Translations under genes and position numbers: made by a program
Shown: positions 12,900-25,428 of the stretch, piece after piece
Position numbering within the stretch: position 1 is the stretch's first letter
How the letters are laid out: each line of letters begins with the position of its first letter
Assembly: GCF_029852145.1 (NCBI RefSeq)
Contig: NC_079971.1
Location: 10,707,697 to 10,771,696 of the forward strand
Origin: Microplitis mediator
Lineage: Eukaryota > Arthropoda > Insecta > Hymenoptera > Braconidae
DNA length: 64,000 nucleotides
Direction of reading: 5' to 3'
The notes under the pieces: generated by a model
The model's database searches: none
The model's input: the letters and a program-made list of their open reading frames with translations, nothing else
What the model was told of the DNA's origin: nothing

Positions 12900-14240
12900 T
12901 CTTGTTCGGTCTCGTTTTTTGGAAAATTTTTTTTTTCATTCTGGATTAATTCTGGAATAATTATTTTGTCAATTTTTTTGCTTTGTCTATTTATTTTTCT
13001 ACGTGTACGTATTGCTGGAGAAGGTGTAAATTCTGCTAGTCTACGTGATCTTTTCATTTTAGAAAGTACTCATTTGTTTTTATTGATTTCTGTATTTTGA
13101 ATATTTGTCTGTGGTTTTAAATTTGAGGTTGAAGCTGTAATTGGCATCTGTACGTCTGTTAATAATGGTAATGAAGGATCAGCGATTTTCGGAGTTTCAG
13201 GTATATACGAATGTGAGGATTGAGATGATGCTGATAAATTACGAGATTTCTTATGTTTTGGGAAATTTATAGATTTATTTGCTATATAAGAAAGACCAAA
13301 ACCTGTCAAATAAAAATCGTAACTTGAATACGAAGGGTGATTTTTAATAAGTCTTTTTCTTAGAGCTGCCGCATCATAAATGTCTCCTGATGATGATGAT
13401 TCGTCAGAGTAGTCAGGAAGAGTAATTGATTTATCTTGTTCTAGACTTGATAGGACTTTGGACTTAGAGTTTTTATTTAATTTTGTATTCTCTTTAGATT
13501 TACGTATGTGATTTGAATATTCGTTAGAATTTAATTTATTTTCATTATCTTTCTTTCGATTTTTAGAGTTTGAGTTTTTATTTTTTGAATTTGAATTTAG
13601 TTCTTGAGGATTATTTGTTTTCAAGTTTCTATTTATTTTATTATTATTATTTTTACTTAAATCATCTTCGCTTAATGATTCAGTACTCGAAAATTTTTTA
13701 TATGGATTATATCATCTGACGTCAGATCTTTTTATTTTTAAGTTTGTATTTTTACCGATATATCCGTTTTTATTGTTTTTAACTAATCGCCGGTCGCTAG
13801 GGTAGCTAATCCTATTGCCGTTGCTAGTGGGTTTGACGACTGGGTCTGTAGTATTGTTACTGACTGGCCCAACCGCTTGAGTTTTTGACTCAAGAATTTG
13901 ACGGTTTTCGACCGAATCTTTTTGACCGACCGCTTGAGTATTTTGCTCAAGAAATTTAATTTTCGAATTAATTTGTCTAACTCTGTTGACTAAGTAAGAG
14001 ACAATATTTGTTTTATCGCGAAATATTTTATTACTTGGAGTAATTTCCTCTGAACTTGATTTAAAATTTTTGTTGAAATTTGTAGATAATTTATTTTTAT
14101 CATTATTTGAGCTACTTGACTCTGAATTAGTTTGGTTTTTAGGTTTCTTTTTAATGACTTTACCATCATCTGAAGGATCGGAAGTCCTCAACCTAGCGAT
14201 TCCGGGTTTTCCGGGTCTCCATTTAATTTTAATTGGGTAA
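12900..14240 (-). pseudogene. pol: Long low-complexity linker of gypsy-type pol
   Basis: Between RNase H and integrase lie more than 400 residues rich in Asn, Ser and Lys in three frames: 13712-14240, 13070-13624 and 12791-13057. In-frame stops and a frameshift separate them. The repeat TQAVG occurs twice, and the last frame begins MKRSRRLAEFTP. Gypsy elements usually have a far shorter connection here. Confidence 0.6.
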
Positions 14241-15942
14241 ACTTCGCAGTTTTCGATTATTGGGTTACGCGATAAAGCGTCCGCGTTTGTGTTTATTTTA
14301 CCCGCCTTATATAATACTGTATATTCAAACTCTTTAAGCCGTTCTCTCAATCTCATTACACGCGATGTTGGGTCATTCATATTATTTACCCAAGTGAGCG
14401 GTCTGTGATCGGTGACAAGAGTAAACTCTCTGCCATAGAGATACGGTCTAAATGTTTTCATATCAAATAAAGCTGCGACCATTTCTTTTTCGATGGTCGA
14501 ACAATTTCTTCCATGTTTATTAAGCACACGGAAAGCTGCTGCAACAATTGTGTCTTCACCAATTTTGCCTTGTGAGAGAATTGCTCCAACTGCATAGCCC
14601 AAAGCATCGGTCGTTTAAATAAACGGTTTCGAAAAATCTGGATATTGCAATATCGGAGCTGTACATAGTTTATCGTGCAAGGTTTCAAAAGCTACCTGAT
14701 GTTCAGGCGTCCATGTAAATCTTGCGTTTTTACTTGTAAGATCAGACAGGCACTGAGAGATTTTTGCGAAATCCTTGATAAATCGCCGATAGTAACCAGC
14801 AAGTCCGAGAAATTCTCTCACTTGAGTTGTACTTCCGGGTGTTTTGAAACATTTAATCGCCTTTATTTTATCGGGATCAGGCTTGACACCGTCGGCAGAT
14901 ATGAGATGGCCCAAATAAATTACTTCTTTATTTAGAAATTCACATTTATCGGCTTGTAGAGTTAAATTTGCACTTCGCAAACGTTCGGCCAGTTTTTCAA
15001 ATTTAGTATTATGTTCTTCTAGAGAACGTGCGAAAAGAACGATATCGTCTAAGTAAACAAAGAGATCTGCTTCTTGTAACCCGCGTAACACTAAATCCAT
15101 TAACCTTTGGAACGTTGCAGGAGCATTTTTAAGTCCAAATGGCATTCTATTAAATTGATAATGACCATGAGGAGTTGTAAATGCTGTTTTGTGTTTATCT
15201 TTAGGATCTACTTTCAATTGATGAAAACCGGATTATAAATCAAATACTGAAAAATAAATCGCACCACCTAATTGATCAAGAATATCATTTATCAAAGGTA
15301 GTGGATATGCATCTTTTACAGTTTTATCATTTAATTTACGATAATCAATTACTAAACGCCATCTTTTATTGCCTTTGGAATCAGCCTTTTTAGGTACTAT
15401 CCATAAAGGGGAATTACAGGGTGAGGTCGAAGGTTCAATTATATCCATTAACATTAATTCTGTAATTTGTTTCTCAATCTCGTCTTTTTGTGCGGGAGGG
15501 TGTCTGTATTGTCGAGTATTTACGGGAATGTCGTCGGTAGTAGGTATAGTATGAGTCACTGTCTCTGTAGCGCGCAGTGGTTCTCCCGGAATGTGGAATA
15601 GGTCAGCGTATTTCTCTACAAGAGAAACTATTGCTTTACGCTCTTCCTCATTCAAATGTTCTAAACGTAAGAGTTTGAGCACTTCTTCAGTACGATTTCC
15701 CCGCTTCCGAGTACTATTATCGTATCTATCCGTGTCGTCTTGCGTCATGCCAGTATCTTCGTCTTCGCTTGTCCCGAAAGGATACAGAGGAATTACGGGT
15801 ACTTTAACTTTAACATCCTTATCGAGAGTATTAATTGCGTGTAAATGAGCGATACCGTTATTATTACTTACTGAAGCTTCACCCGCGTAAATACTGTTTT
15901 CAAATTCTATTCGAGGTGCATAGCCCTCTTTAAGTTTACTAT
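14241..15942 (-). pseudogene. pol: Reverse transcriptase and RNase H, gypsy-type pol
   Basis: The minus-strand order is an acidic N-terminal segment, then RT with VIDYRKLND, the region before SGFHQL, FGLKNAPATFQRLM, the catalytic YLDD in FVYLDDIVLFA, YLGHLIS and FLGLAGYYRRFI. RNase H follows with CSTIEKEMVA and VTDHRPLTW. TAA stops interrupt at about 15230 and 14612, each one base from a sense codon. The frame continues upstream to about 15940 and is then cut by the LTR at 15943, so protease and gag are missing. The family is Ty3/gypsy. With the glycoprotein downstream it was a pol-env element. Confidence 0.9.
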
Positions 15943-16922
15943 TGTAACGGGGTGGCCTGGTGTCGACTGCCAGGTCAGCAGAAAATTAAATTCCGCGCCT
16001 TTTATCTGCGCACCCGCCCTTGCGTCGAATTTGGTTTGGCGGCGCAACGGTAGGGGTAAACAGGACACCTCGTCACCAGACAACCCAACCAACAATTAAT
16101 TAACATCCACTTGTCGAACAGAGCAGTCGCTCAAGTTTTCCATCACATTAAAATATCTCTACAGTCTATTATTCAGGCAGACGCCACAGATTGTGAGTAT
16201 TATATCTTCAGTCTAAGTTCCACTAAGTGTTTTTCTCATTGGAAGGAAAAAATCCTGCTATTCTTGCCACCAAGATGTCCAGCATCCCGAAACACCTGGG
16301 ACAGGTCGACGTAAGTTATTCTGGATAAAGGTTTTTGAAACTTACAATTTTCCGTTTGTCAAACACGTGAAGGAGAGCCCTTCATTTATTTTATCGTCTT
16401 TTTATGCTAAATTCTTTTATTAAATTTGTTAAAATTATTTTCTATTTCTGTGCATGCGAAAATTTATTACCGGTAAAATTTAGTTGTCAGGACTTTCCCT
16501 CGACAACGTTAAATTTCTTTATTTGTTTAAATTAAATAAAAAACTCGGGAATATCATTATAATTAAATCTGTTAAGAAAAATTATATTAATTAAAGTTGG
16601 GACTGGTATCCCGGTGCAACGGAAGCGGCGCATGCGCAGTAAAACCACACTACAAAACTCTTATTTATTAATTGTTAATTACAATTAAATTTAGCATGAA
16701 GTGTATATACTAAACAATTAATTAATTATCTATAATAAAAGAGTCACAATTAAATTTAGAATCATCGTTACATTATTTTAACGACCTTTCCCCCTATTCC
16801 AAATCGAGCTGCGTACTCAGCTACGTCAGACATTTCAGAACCCGAAAATTTCGAACACTCAATTTTCTATCGGAGGATTGTCCGAACTTCCTGGTACGGG
16901 GAAGCAAGGGCAAACCCTTACA
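15943..16922 (+). repeat. LTR of an unrelated plus-strand LTR element
   Basis: TGTAACGG...CCCTTACA, about 980 bp, with short TGTAA/TTACA terminal repeats. It cuts the gypsy pol frame at 15942. A primer binding site follows directly, so this is a 5' LTR. No second copy is visible in the window. Confidence 0.7.
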
Positions 16923-16923
16923 A

Positions 16924-16936
16924 TGGCGCCCAACGT
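16924..16936 (+). other. Primer binding site
   Basis: TGGCGCCCAACGT lies one base after the LTR end. This is the type of primer binding site seen in many insect LTR elements. Confidence 0.65.
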
Positions 16937-17552
16937 TTAGTTGCAAATGTCTGATAGATTTGGATAGTGGGAAAATTAAAAAAAAAATAAATTTTGAAAT
17001 GGGCAGCAACAACTTGTAGTAGAAATTATTTAATTAATCTATTTATTGAATAACTAACTAATCAATTAATTAGTTTGGAGCAAGTACAGTTTATATTCGC
17101 AATAGGGTCTCCTGACACATCATAAGCTCTTAATAACTAGTAACAGAATCGATAAAAACTTTTCTGCCCAATTAGAACATCATTTTTTCCTTTATTTAAA
17201 TTTTTATAAGTATTTTACTATGATAAACAATGTATATTTTCATCAATAAAGTAATAATTTTTGATCAGCAGTATGAGAATCTCAAAATCACAATTACGAA
17301 CGATATTCTAATGCAGAAAAAAATTACTAGAAAGATTAAATGCGAAAAATGTCAAAACGAAGAAAAAGTCTTGTTAGAAATATCGTTAATATCAATCGTT
17401 TAATGTTAGTTTTATTACTTTAAGTATGGAAACTATTCCTTGGGATCATAAAGGTGCCTAGAGAAATTGAATTTAATGTCACGATTGGAGATCGTGATGG
17501 GCGTAGGTACGAATTTCCGTATAATCGTATTGAATAAAAGGGTACTTAAATT

Positions 17553-18636
17553 GATCAAGGTCCAGTTCGTATGCCCGGCTACCGTTAACCGAATGCTCAG
17601 TTTATTCTGTTTATTTTCAAATCGCGCCTACACAATATTGTTGAAGACAATATTGATAGGACCCAAAGCGATTTCCAATCTATGAGTGTGACTTATTTAA
17701 ATTTCACAATCAAACGTCGAGCGGTAAACGTAAGACTGTGTACCCCCTATTGTTAACTATATGTCTGAGCGGCTAAACAGGTAGAAAATAAGAGATAAAG
17801 GAAGGTGGGCTGCCGAAAAGCCTCGAGAAGCTAGTATTCTACTGCTAAAGTAAAATTATCTCAAAAATAATGTTTTTCAAATTATTATGTTCACGAGTAA
17901 TTATTTATTTAGGATCAAATATACTCAAAATACAAAAGGGTTACAAATATTTAAAATAGTCAATGTAAAATAAAGTGTGTCATGCATATGTTTTATAATC
18001 AGGTGTAAAATATATAAAATAATAATAGTATCAAATAATGATTATAATGGTTGAAACTTACCCTAAACAGGTTTAGGTGAGGTGTCAAGACTGTCAGCAG
18101 TAACACAGGACACTTATACACACGCGCTCTCGCGGCTAATTAATATGATTCTAATTGATCGATTTATTCAGTTTGTTTTAATTTTTTATGCGTTTCAAAA
18201 TCTTCGTAGTTCATGTAAAATATAAATTGATAATAAGTCTTCGCGTTTTCCGCGGTAAAATAAAATGTAAATTTGTTTATAAAATCTTCGCGTATTTTCG
18301 CGGTAATATAATTCTTTTAAAATCTTCGCATCTATCGCGGTAAAATATTCTTTGATTCTTCACGTTTTGTAGTACAATTCAAAATTAAAATAAAATAAAA
18401 TGATTAAAATAAGATGAAGATAATCAGCGCTACCGGTGCTTCCGATTAATATTAAATCACGACTTACGACGATCAAGGTCCGGTTCGTATGCCCAGCTAC
18501 CGTCAACCGAATGGTGAATTTAATAACAGGCCAATTATTCTCCTGAGACTAGTAGTAAATGATATACCGATTATTCGAGTGCTTACGTTGAACAAGGTCC
18601 GGTTCGTATGCCCAGCTACCGTTAACTGAATGCTCA
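17553..18636 (+). repeat. Three dispersed copies of a 45-bp motif
   Basis: TCAAGGTCCGGTTCGTATGC-CCAGCTACCGTTAACCGAATG occurs with few changes at 17553-17600, 18471-18515 and 18590-18636. CGGTT and AACCG at its two ends can pair, so each copy is a possible hairpin. Confidence 0.75.
18226..18370. repeat. Imperfect minisatellite
   Basis: Three to four imperfect units of AAAATCTTCGCGT-N-TTTCGCGGTAAAATA at about 55-bp spacing. Confidence 0.65.
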
Positions 18637-19219
18637 ATCGGGACATCAATCCTCTAGCCACGAACACCGTCAAGTGTCTGGAGTTCAGTATGGTTCAGAG
18701 TTTGAATCCCAAAAGAACTGATGAGCTAAAGTCCATGGTCTTTTTATATGGTCTTCACCTATGAAAAGTAGTGGTAACTTGTTTCCCATACGAAAAGACT
18801 CGGACCCACTCGAAAGTTCTAGGCCCATGTACACGTGAATTCCCTGGGAAATAGATTTTGACTACTAAGTAGGCCGATGACCTGACGCCACTCTGCCGCC
18901 GAGGAAACCATAAATTTTGGTAGTTTCCATTAGCTTTCTCTAATTTCCAAGAATCACATGCAGGTGCACATAAGTTGGGTGGTCTATAGTTTTAAGAAGA
19001 AAATCAAAGAAAGATTACCGCTCCTATGCTTAGATTCTTAAATGGGAACGGATACATACATTTTAAAAGGACGTTAAGTAAAAATGATGAAATTTAAAGG
19101 AAAAAGAAATCAATAATACACGTGGTCCATTAGTACAACACGACCTAATTGTAAAGCGTTGACAACGCTCAGGTAGGTATATTTGTCCGGTACGACTGCT
19201 GGCGTCAGTAAGTCGGACG

Positions 19220-21143
19220 TCATAAAAAAGGTCTAAGTGCAAGAGATCTTAGTGTGTACTTATTTGGGAAGAAAAATAATAAAATTTTTGAATGTAGCAG
19301 CCGTGACAGTATATTTGACTGTTCTTTCCCATATTGAATAGTGAGATTACCTGTTTCATCAAGCATTTCTGCTAAATAGGAAACAGCCTGTTTCAATTGA
19401 TAGGAACCAGTGAAAAAAATACGCAGATCATTTTCTGTCATTTCTGGAAAGTCTTCAAGAGTTTCACATGAAATTGTTTGAAACGGCAATTTTTTTCGCT
19501 GCCAGCCATTTATTTGAACGTCTTCAGAACGTATTTATTACATTATTTTGCGATTTCATTGTTTCGATGACTTCATCCAAAAACTTTGAGTCGGAAGTAA
19601 GACGCTTACTATACATATTATGCAAAAATGAGGCAATCTTGAAAAAATTTCCAACCCTAGGAAGCATTTTGTTGTCAATTCTTTGATCGAGTAAATGATA
19701 TTTTTGTTTTAACATCCCATGAACTGCTTCTACAGCCCAACGAATGTTTGTTACATTTCTTGAAGCGTAAGACTCAGCTGTTGTTAACTGATTTTGTTTT
19801 CCTTTGAGTGCTGGCATTGATACTTTATAATTTTTTTCTTCCAAGTATCCTTTCACATCACGGAATCCTCGATCTACCACAAATGCATCGCCAGGTTCTA
19901 ATGAATTACATATACCATCAGGATTATCTATGATATCCCGCATTATAGTAGCATTATTTTGGTTAGCATAATACGGTCCCAACATATCAACTATGTATCC
20001 ATCAGTTGTGCAAATCGTGAATGGCTTACATAGTGGTACTTTTTTTTGACCAGAATATGACTTTCTTTGGTACTCATTATTAAAACTTTTCTCATGACGA
20101 GCATAAGTCCCATTACAAATTAAAATGAGTTTATCATTCAAATCATTGTGAAGTTTCTTAGCAACTGAAGATGTATGATTCTCAATAAGGTCAGCCCTAG
20201 ATACTGCATTTAAACCAAAACGCGAAGGTAAAATGTCTTTTTCGAAAGATTGGATGACTTGCTCACAATACTTTGACACTAACTGCTCTTCGTTAATATC
20301 CAAGATTGTAGATATTAACTTATTTGAATCACCTGTGCGAAGCTTAACCAAAAACACTATTATTGCTTGAGTTACACTTCGAGCATCAGTATTTCTCATT
20401 GAAACTAACCATTTCCGCAACTCAATCACATTTTCCCATTTTAAACCAGTCAAAACACGAAGCTTCTCATCTGATAAACGATTATCCTCCATTTTATTCA
20501 GTAATGTTGAATCGCATTCAACAGCAAAATTTTCCATCATATTACTTAATTCTACAGATGAAATTAAAGTTCAGTTAGAATAAACTCTGATCAAACTTAG
20601 AGATTCATCATAGAATCGTTTGTTTATTAAATGATTTCGACAGCATCGATTTCCATCTGGTATGAAGACTCGTCGCTTAATGAATGACTGCATTCGGGCT
20701 TTTTGAGGAATAATAATTAAGTCACTAGTATTACCGCAGAGACAACAGTATCGATGAGTTGAAATAGTTCTTTTCGTACGAATCTCAACGTACTCTGTAC
20801 AATCGGTAGGAGTAATGTTGACTCTAAAAGAAGGATCATCTGAACTTGACTGAGACAATGTCATGTGTGACAGACTAGACTCCGTTCGTTCTAACATTCC
20901 ACTAACGATAGATTCAGATCCATCTTCAGCATCAAAAACCACCGGTTCAACTTTTCTTTTTTTATACATCTCTACACGACATTTACCACAAACAATATGA
21001 CCAGTAAAAAATTCACCATCAAATACTGCAGAAAACTCATCAATGTCTTGTTCAGTTAATAAAGTTTTAGGAGTTCCCGGAACTTTCTTCACTATTTTTG
21101 AGCAAATGCAACACTTATCATTGATTGTTTTATTTGGAGTCAT
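19220..21143 (-). pseudogene. ISL2EU/Harbinger-like DDE transposase
   Basis: ATG at 21143 opens a 190-residue Cys-rich N-terminal domain (CCICSKIV...CGKC; CCLCGNTSDL; CCRNH). It stops at a single in-frame TGA (20571-20573). The same frame continues through 20540-19524 as a DDE_Tnp_4-type catalytic domain: ILICNGTYARHEKS, the second Asp region PGDAFVVDRGFRD, and NIRWAVEAVHGMLKQK. A frameshift near 19500 leads into the typical C-terminal tail TGSYQLKQAVSYLAEMLDETG. With both lesions it cannot make full-length transposase. Terminal inverted repeats were not clearly seen. The tail motif makes the ISL2EU assignment quite secure. Confidence 0.85.
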
Positions 21144-21821
21144 TTTATTAGCTTAATAAATAAAATATGAACAGACAATCTCTCAGATTCAGATCATAAA
21201 CAACACTTTTGTCAGCTGTTGTATATACGACCAAATACGCCAGTGGGCGCGTCGGTCGTGCGGATCTTTTTGCACATAAGACGACTGAGTCGATAATATA
21301 CCATATTCAATGACTAAAAGCGACAATTTGAAAATAATTTTAATATTACTGCAAAAAAAAACTACATAATTAATTAAAAAGTGGTTTTTATTGTTTTTCT
21401 ATATGGCGTACCTTTTTTAAAAATTTTAAAAGTACTTAAGCCTATAGGAAATTGGATGAGGAATCCAAAAAAAATTATTTCATAATTGTACCAGAACCGT
21501 AACATCGTGAAAAGTCGAAATTAAAACTAAAAAGTCATTTTTTTCGAGGTTGTTGTCGACCGATCAAGCTCCCAATTTTTTTCCGAGGAGCAACTATCGA
21601 CCCCCAAAACATATCCCGAGTATAAGTCAATCGATAAAATAGTCTCTGAGAATATTCATTTTATCTGATTTTTACATATTTGGCTTTTTCTCGAAGACCG
21701 ATTGGTTTCAAAAGCTGAAACTCTCAGGATCTTAATATCTTATTAGTACCTAAAAATCCCTGCAGTATCAAGCCGATACCTTTCGGGGGCAAATTCACCA
21801 TGCTTATACCCCTAGGGCCTT
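21144..21821. other. Intergenic DNA
   Basis: The first part probably belongs to the transposon end (a GC-rich stretch at 21225-21295). The rest has no gene or repeat that I can identify. Confidence 0.4.
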
Positions 21822-22891
21822 TATAATTAATTAGTAAAAGTATTAAAAATAGTATTTAAGTTCAAATTTGAATGGTTACGCGGGCATTTCGTTGCTACGC
21901 CGGTGCTGAGACAGCGTTTGCTCGCGCATGCGCGCAGCGTAAATGAGAGCACGTGTGTGCTAAAATTTTAATTTATAATTTAAAAATATTTACATTTAAT
22001 ATTTATTATTTATATGGGAATATTTATTATTTGGCCTTATTCAGGGGACATAATGTGTGGTCACATTATGCCCCAATCTTTGTCTTTATTTTATTTAATA
22101 AGAATTTTATATCCAGGTATTGAGGAGATGAGAAATATTGACCGCAGAGGAGGGGAAAAATCAATATTTTCTCCTGCAATATCGACGCTGATTATATGTA
22201 ATGAATAATGATTATTTAATTATATATATATTTTAAAATAATTGTTTTGGTATGAATAAATACTATATAGATGTATTTAATTTATTATGTATCATTCAGG
22301 TGGGGTAAAAATGTTTTTATAATTTATTTAATTGATTTAAAAGGCCCAGAGCTAGATAACGATAATAATAATAATAATTAAGGGCGATTGTTGCACCATG
22401 TGGGTGGCTAACAAGTGGCCGGCCAAAAAAGTATTTAGAAAGGTACGGATAATCAAAGTGAGCACACGCTGTCGTTATCAAGAAGAATTTTTCTAAAGGC
22501 GTTGCTATTACGTTTTATAGTTTGTATCGTCATTTAATAGTGATTATTTAATTAAAATTGATAAATTCACTGGGTGATCGGTTTCTGTCTGTTCTTTGTT
22601 TTGGATCAAGTTGGAACAATATCGAGTAAGTACTCTTGTATTCTCCTCCAATGCATTGCTACTGTTAACCTCCCCGGGAATTGTTGGTATTTGCGACGTA
22701 AATTCACGTGTATGTATCACACACCCGTGAATAATTCGGCTGCTTCTATCACTATTGCTATTCTGTTGCTGTCTGATACTATTCTGTTCTACTATTGTTC
22801 TACTGCTACCTACAACTATCACTATCGCTTGTATGGGCTATATTATTACCCCCAGGGGAATTGATATAATAATTAAAATAATTTTCCAGGA

Positions 22892-23467
22892 ATGGCGCAA
22901 GCACACCAGAGAATGATGGAGTACGTAGAAACATACCACGAGCAGGAGGATATTTCAATGATACCCCGGGGATCTACTACGTGGAAAGCTCATATGGAGC
23001 TATTAGTTAGTCTCAAGATCAACGCATTAAGACAACGACCACGCCAAGAAAATCTAGCCCCGGGTTACGCACGGTGCGGACAGTTGGGGCACCCAGCCCG
23101 CTTGTGTATTAACCAACCCCAAGAAAACAAACCCTTCTGTGAGGAATGCCTCGCATTTTATGATGGGGAGTGCCAAGGACTACATGGACGCTTGCATTTA
23201 GCCGTCAGAGACCGCTGTATGGTCTGCAGTACAAGGCTATGCCGAGGGCAGTGCATCAATGGTCACGGGAGATTAGGAGATCAGCTAAGTGAGCTGGACT
23301 GGATCGCTTGGTTGACCCCGGACGCGCGTATGCGCCGTGTTTATTGTCTGACCAAGCAGGCCCCAGTAACCCAGGTTCGGCCAATTTGGAGCCCGCTTTA
23401 TGAGACATCAAGGGGCCTTAAACCTAACAAGGCAGTCCACATGCCTTCTATTACTTTTTTTACTTAA
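22892..23467 (+). CDS. R1 small ORF with zinc knuckle
   Basis: ATG at 22892 lies two bases after a splice acceptor; the product is 191 residues. It contains YARCGQLGHPARLCI, close to a CX2CX4HX4C zinc knuckle but short of one Cys, and a Cys-rich middle (FCEECLAFYDGECQ; CMVCSTRLCRGQC). It may be the nucleocapsid end of a Gag, or a nucleic-acid-binding protein of a deleted element. No RT, protease or integrase accompanies it. Codon use is G+C richer than its AT-rich surroundings. Confidence 0.5.
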   Translation: MAQAHQRMMEYVETYHEQEDISMIPRGSTTWKAHMELLVSLKINALRQRPRQENLAPGYARCGQLGHPARLCINQPQENKPFCEECLAFYDGECQGLHGRLHLAVRDRCMVCSTRLCRGQCINGHGRLGDQLSELDWIAWLTPDARMRRVYCLTKQAPVTQVRPIWSPLYETSRGLKPNKAVHMPSITFFT

Positions 23468-23815
23468 ATTATATTGTTTTATTGTTTCCCATCAAATCAG
23501 GTTTGGCAACCCATCAAAATTTGAGTTTCATATTAATTTGTGAGAGAACAAACCAGTTCACCCCCTCCCTCCCCTTTCATTGATGGTTCGTGCGAGTTAG
23601 CGAGTGACAGGTTGGTTAACTTTGTTTGAGTTTTTCTATTTTTTTATTGATTTTTTTTTTGATTTTCTGGAGCATTTTGGTTTAATTTATACCCAGTACA
23701 AAGGATCCAGGTATAAATATTGAGTTTTATCAGGTTTTCAGGTGGCTGTGCCGGCGAGGGAAATGCAGAGTCTCGCCCGTATTTTAGAGGGCTAAAACAC
23801 GGCCTTGTGGAGGGG

Positions 23816-24352
23816 TGTCACGTAACCATTCAAATAAATTTATAATTAATTAGTATAAGTATTCAAAATAGTATTTAAGTTCAAATTTGAATGGTTACGC
23901 GGGCATTTCATTGCCACGCCGGTGCTGAGACAGCGTTTGCTCGCGCATGCGCGCGGCGTGAATGAGAGCACGTGTGTGCTAAAATTTTAATTTATAATTT
24001 AAAAATAATTACATTTAATATTTATTATTTATATGGGAATATTTATTATTTGGCCTTATTCAGGGGACATAATGTGTGGTCACATTATGCCCCAATCATT
24101 GTCTTTATTTTATTTAATAAGAATTTTATATCCAGGTATTGAGGAGATGAGAAATATTGACCGCAGAGGAGGGGGAAAATCAATATTTTCTCCTGCAATA
24201 TCGACGCTGATTATATGTAATGAATAATGATTATTTAATTATATATATATTTTAAAATAATTGTTTTGGTATGAATAAATACTATGTAGATGTATTTAAT
24301 TTATTATGTATCATTCAGGTGGGGTAAAAATGTTTTTATAATTTATTGTGAT
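23816..24352 (+). repeat. R1 3' LTR (first segment)
   Basis: Starts TGTCACGTAACC after a purine tract and repeats 21835-22335, including GGGGACATAATGTGTGGTCA and a palindromic GCGCATGCGCG stretch. Confidence 0.65.
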
Positions 24353-25155
24353 TATCTTTTATTGATATTAATTAATCTTGATGAATTATTTATTTTATTT
24401 AATGAAGTTATTATAATATATGAATTATTATTATTGATTTAAACATTGGATTTGAATTTGGAATTATTTTTGCACTATATAGATTCTACCCCCAGGGGTT
24501 AATTAACGATTATAATTTATATTTTTAAAATTAACCTATTGTATCAAAGATTTATTTGGTATTGATATAAATAATTTAATCCAACAATTTTCGGGGAAAT
24601 ACTCAGCATTCATTTTCCTGGGTCTTTTTCCTGCTGTATTTAATTTGATTGATTATTTTATATATACTTAACTGTGCTTATTATATTCTGATTATTTCTC
24701 TTCTTTTAATTTCGATCGATTTTATCCGCCTTGTTACTGGCTACTCGCTCAGATCTTTCCTCGCAAATTTTTCCCCTGATAAAATATTTTGTCCGTTTTA
24801 TAGAAACGGTCTGGCGCCTACGTGCACTAATCCAACCTAAGGAGCTGGTCCAGGCACACCCTTATTTTATTATTTGTAATTTGATAACGCTTTTATTTTT
24901 ATTTAAGATTTAAAAATTAATCGAAGTCATATTATCATCACTTCATTTTTCTGGACTTTTGAACTTATAATTTTTTTTTGTTATACACGTGGGTGACCGC
25001 ATACGGTACTAGGGTTGATCGCGTCTCCGTCGCGAATTTAAAAACAGTATTCGTTATACATTAATAGGATTTCTTGAAAAATTTTTCAAAATACATCAAA
25101 ACTTAAAAATTATTTTCTTATTGGGGAGTTTGTGAGCAGAAGTTCCGTTTGATAT

Positions 25156-25428
25156 AATATATGTCATTTAAATATAGTGGAAACCTAAACATGCAAACCT
25201 CTCAATAAGACAATTTATAGATAAATTGAGAAAAATATAGATAGCCCGAAGTGGGAATCGAACCCAGACCAATTCGGTATCGCGCCGAGTGCTCTACCAG
25301 TTGAGCTATCCGGCACTATACTATATTCCGTTCAATTTGATCTATAACTTATTGAGCCACACCGTCCATCGTACGGTAATACACCATTTAAATATAGTGG
25401 AAACCTAAACATGCAAACCTCTCAATAA
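25156..25428 (-). repeat. tRNA-like repeat unit, copy 2
   Basis: Inverted copy of the unit at 4805-5091, with the leader repeated on both sides of the tRNA-like core. It sits inside the satellite array. Confidence 0.8.
25243..25314 (-). pseudogene. tRNA-like pseudogene
   Basis: Same cloverleaf as 4949-5020. The anticodon loop reads CGCGATA, without T33, and the acceptor stem has two mismatches. It has boxes A and B but is unlikely to work in translation. Confidence 0.6.

Larger units (their letters stand above)
16937..19219. other. Non-coding DNA with short repeats
   Basis: No gag or other convincing frame follows the primer binding site. The stretch holds three copies of a 45-bp repeat and a minisatellite (listed separately). 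The rest is AT-rich with no gene that I can support. Confidence 0.5.
21822..25052 (+). mobile_element. LTR element R1, plus-strand copy
   Basis: Block 21835-22335 repeats directly at 23848-24352. The second copy begins TGTCACG at 23816 right after the purine tract TGTGGAGGGG, so it is a 3' LTR; its 5' counterpart has lost its first bases. Leader 22336-22745 and segment 24352-25052 both recur in the minus-strand copy at 47563-52898. A splice donor (GAGTAAGT, about 22625) and an acceptor (TTTTCCAG, ending 22890) frame a leader intron before the only ORF. The right end (CAGTATTCGTTATACA) abuts satellite DNA. Whether segment 24352-25052 is LTR or flank is unclear. Confidence 0.65.

Noticed and set aside
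22014..22208. 64-codon ORF MGIFIIWPYSGDIM, repeated at 24033-24227
   Set aside because: It lies inside the R1 LTR repeat and both copies exist only because the LTR is duplicated; there are no coding signals.
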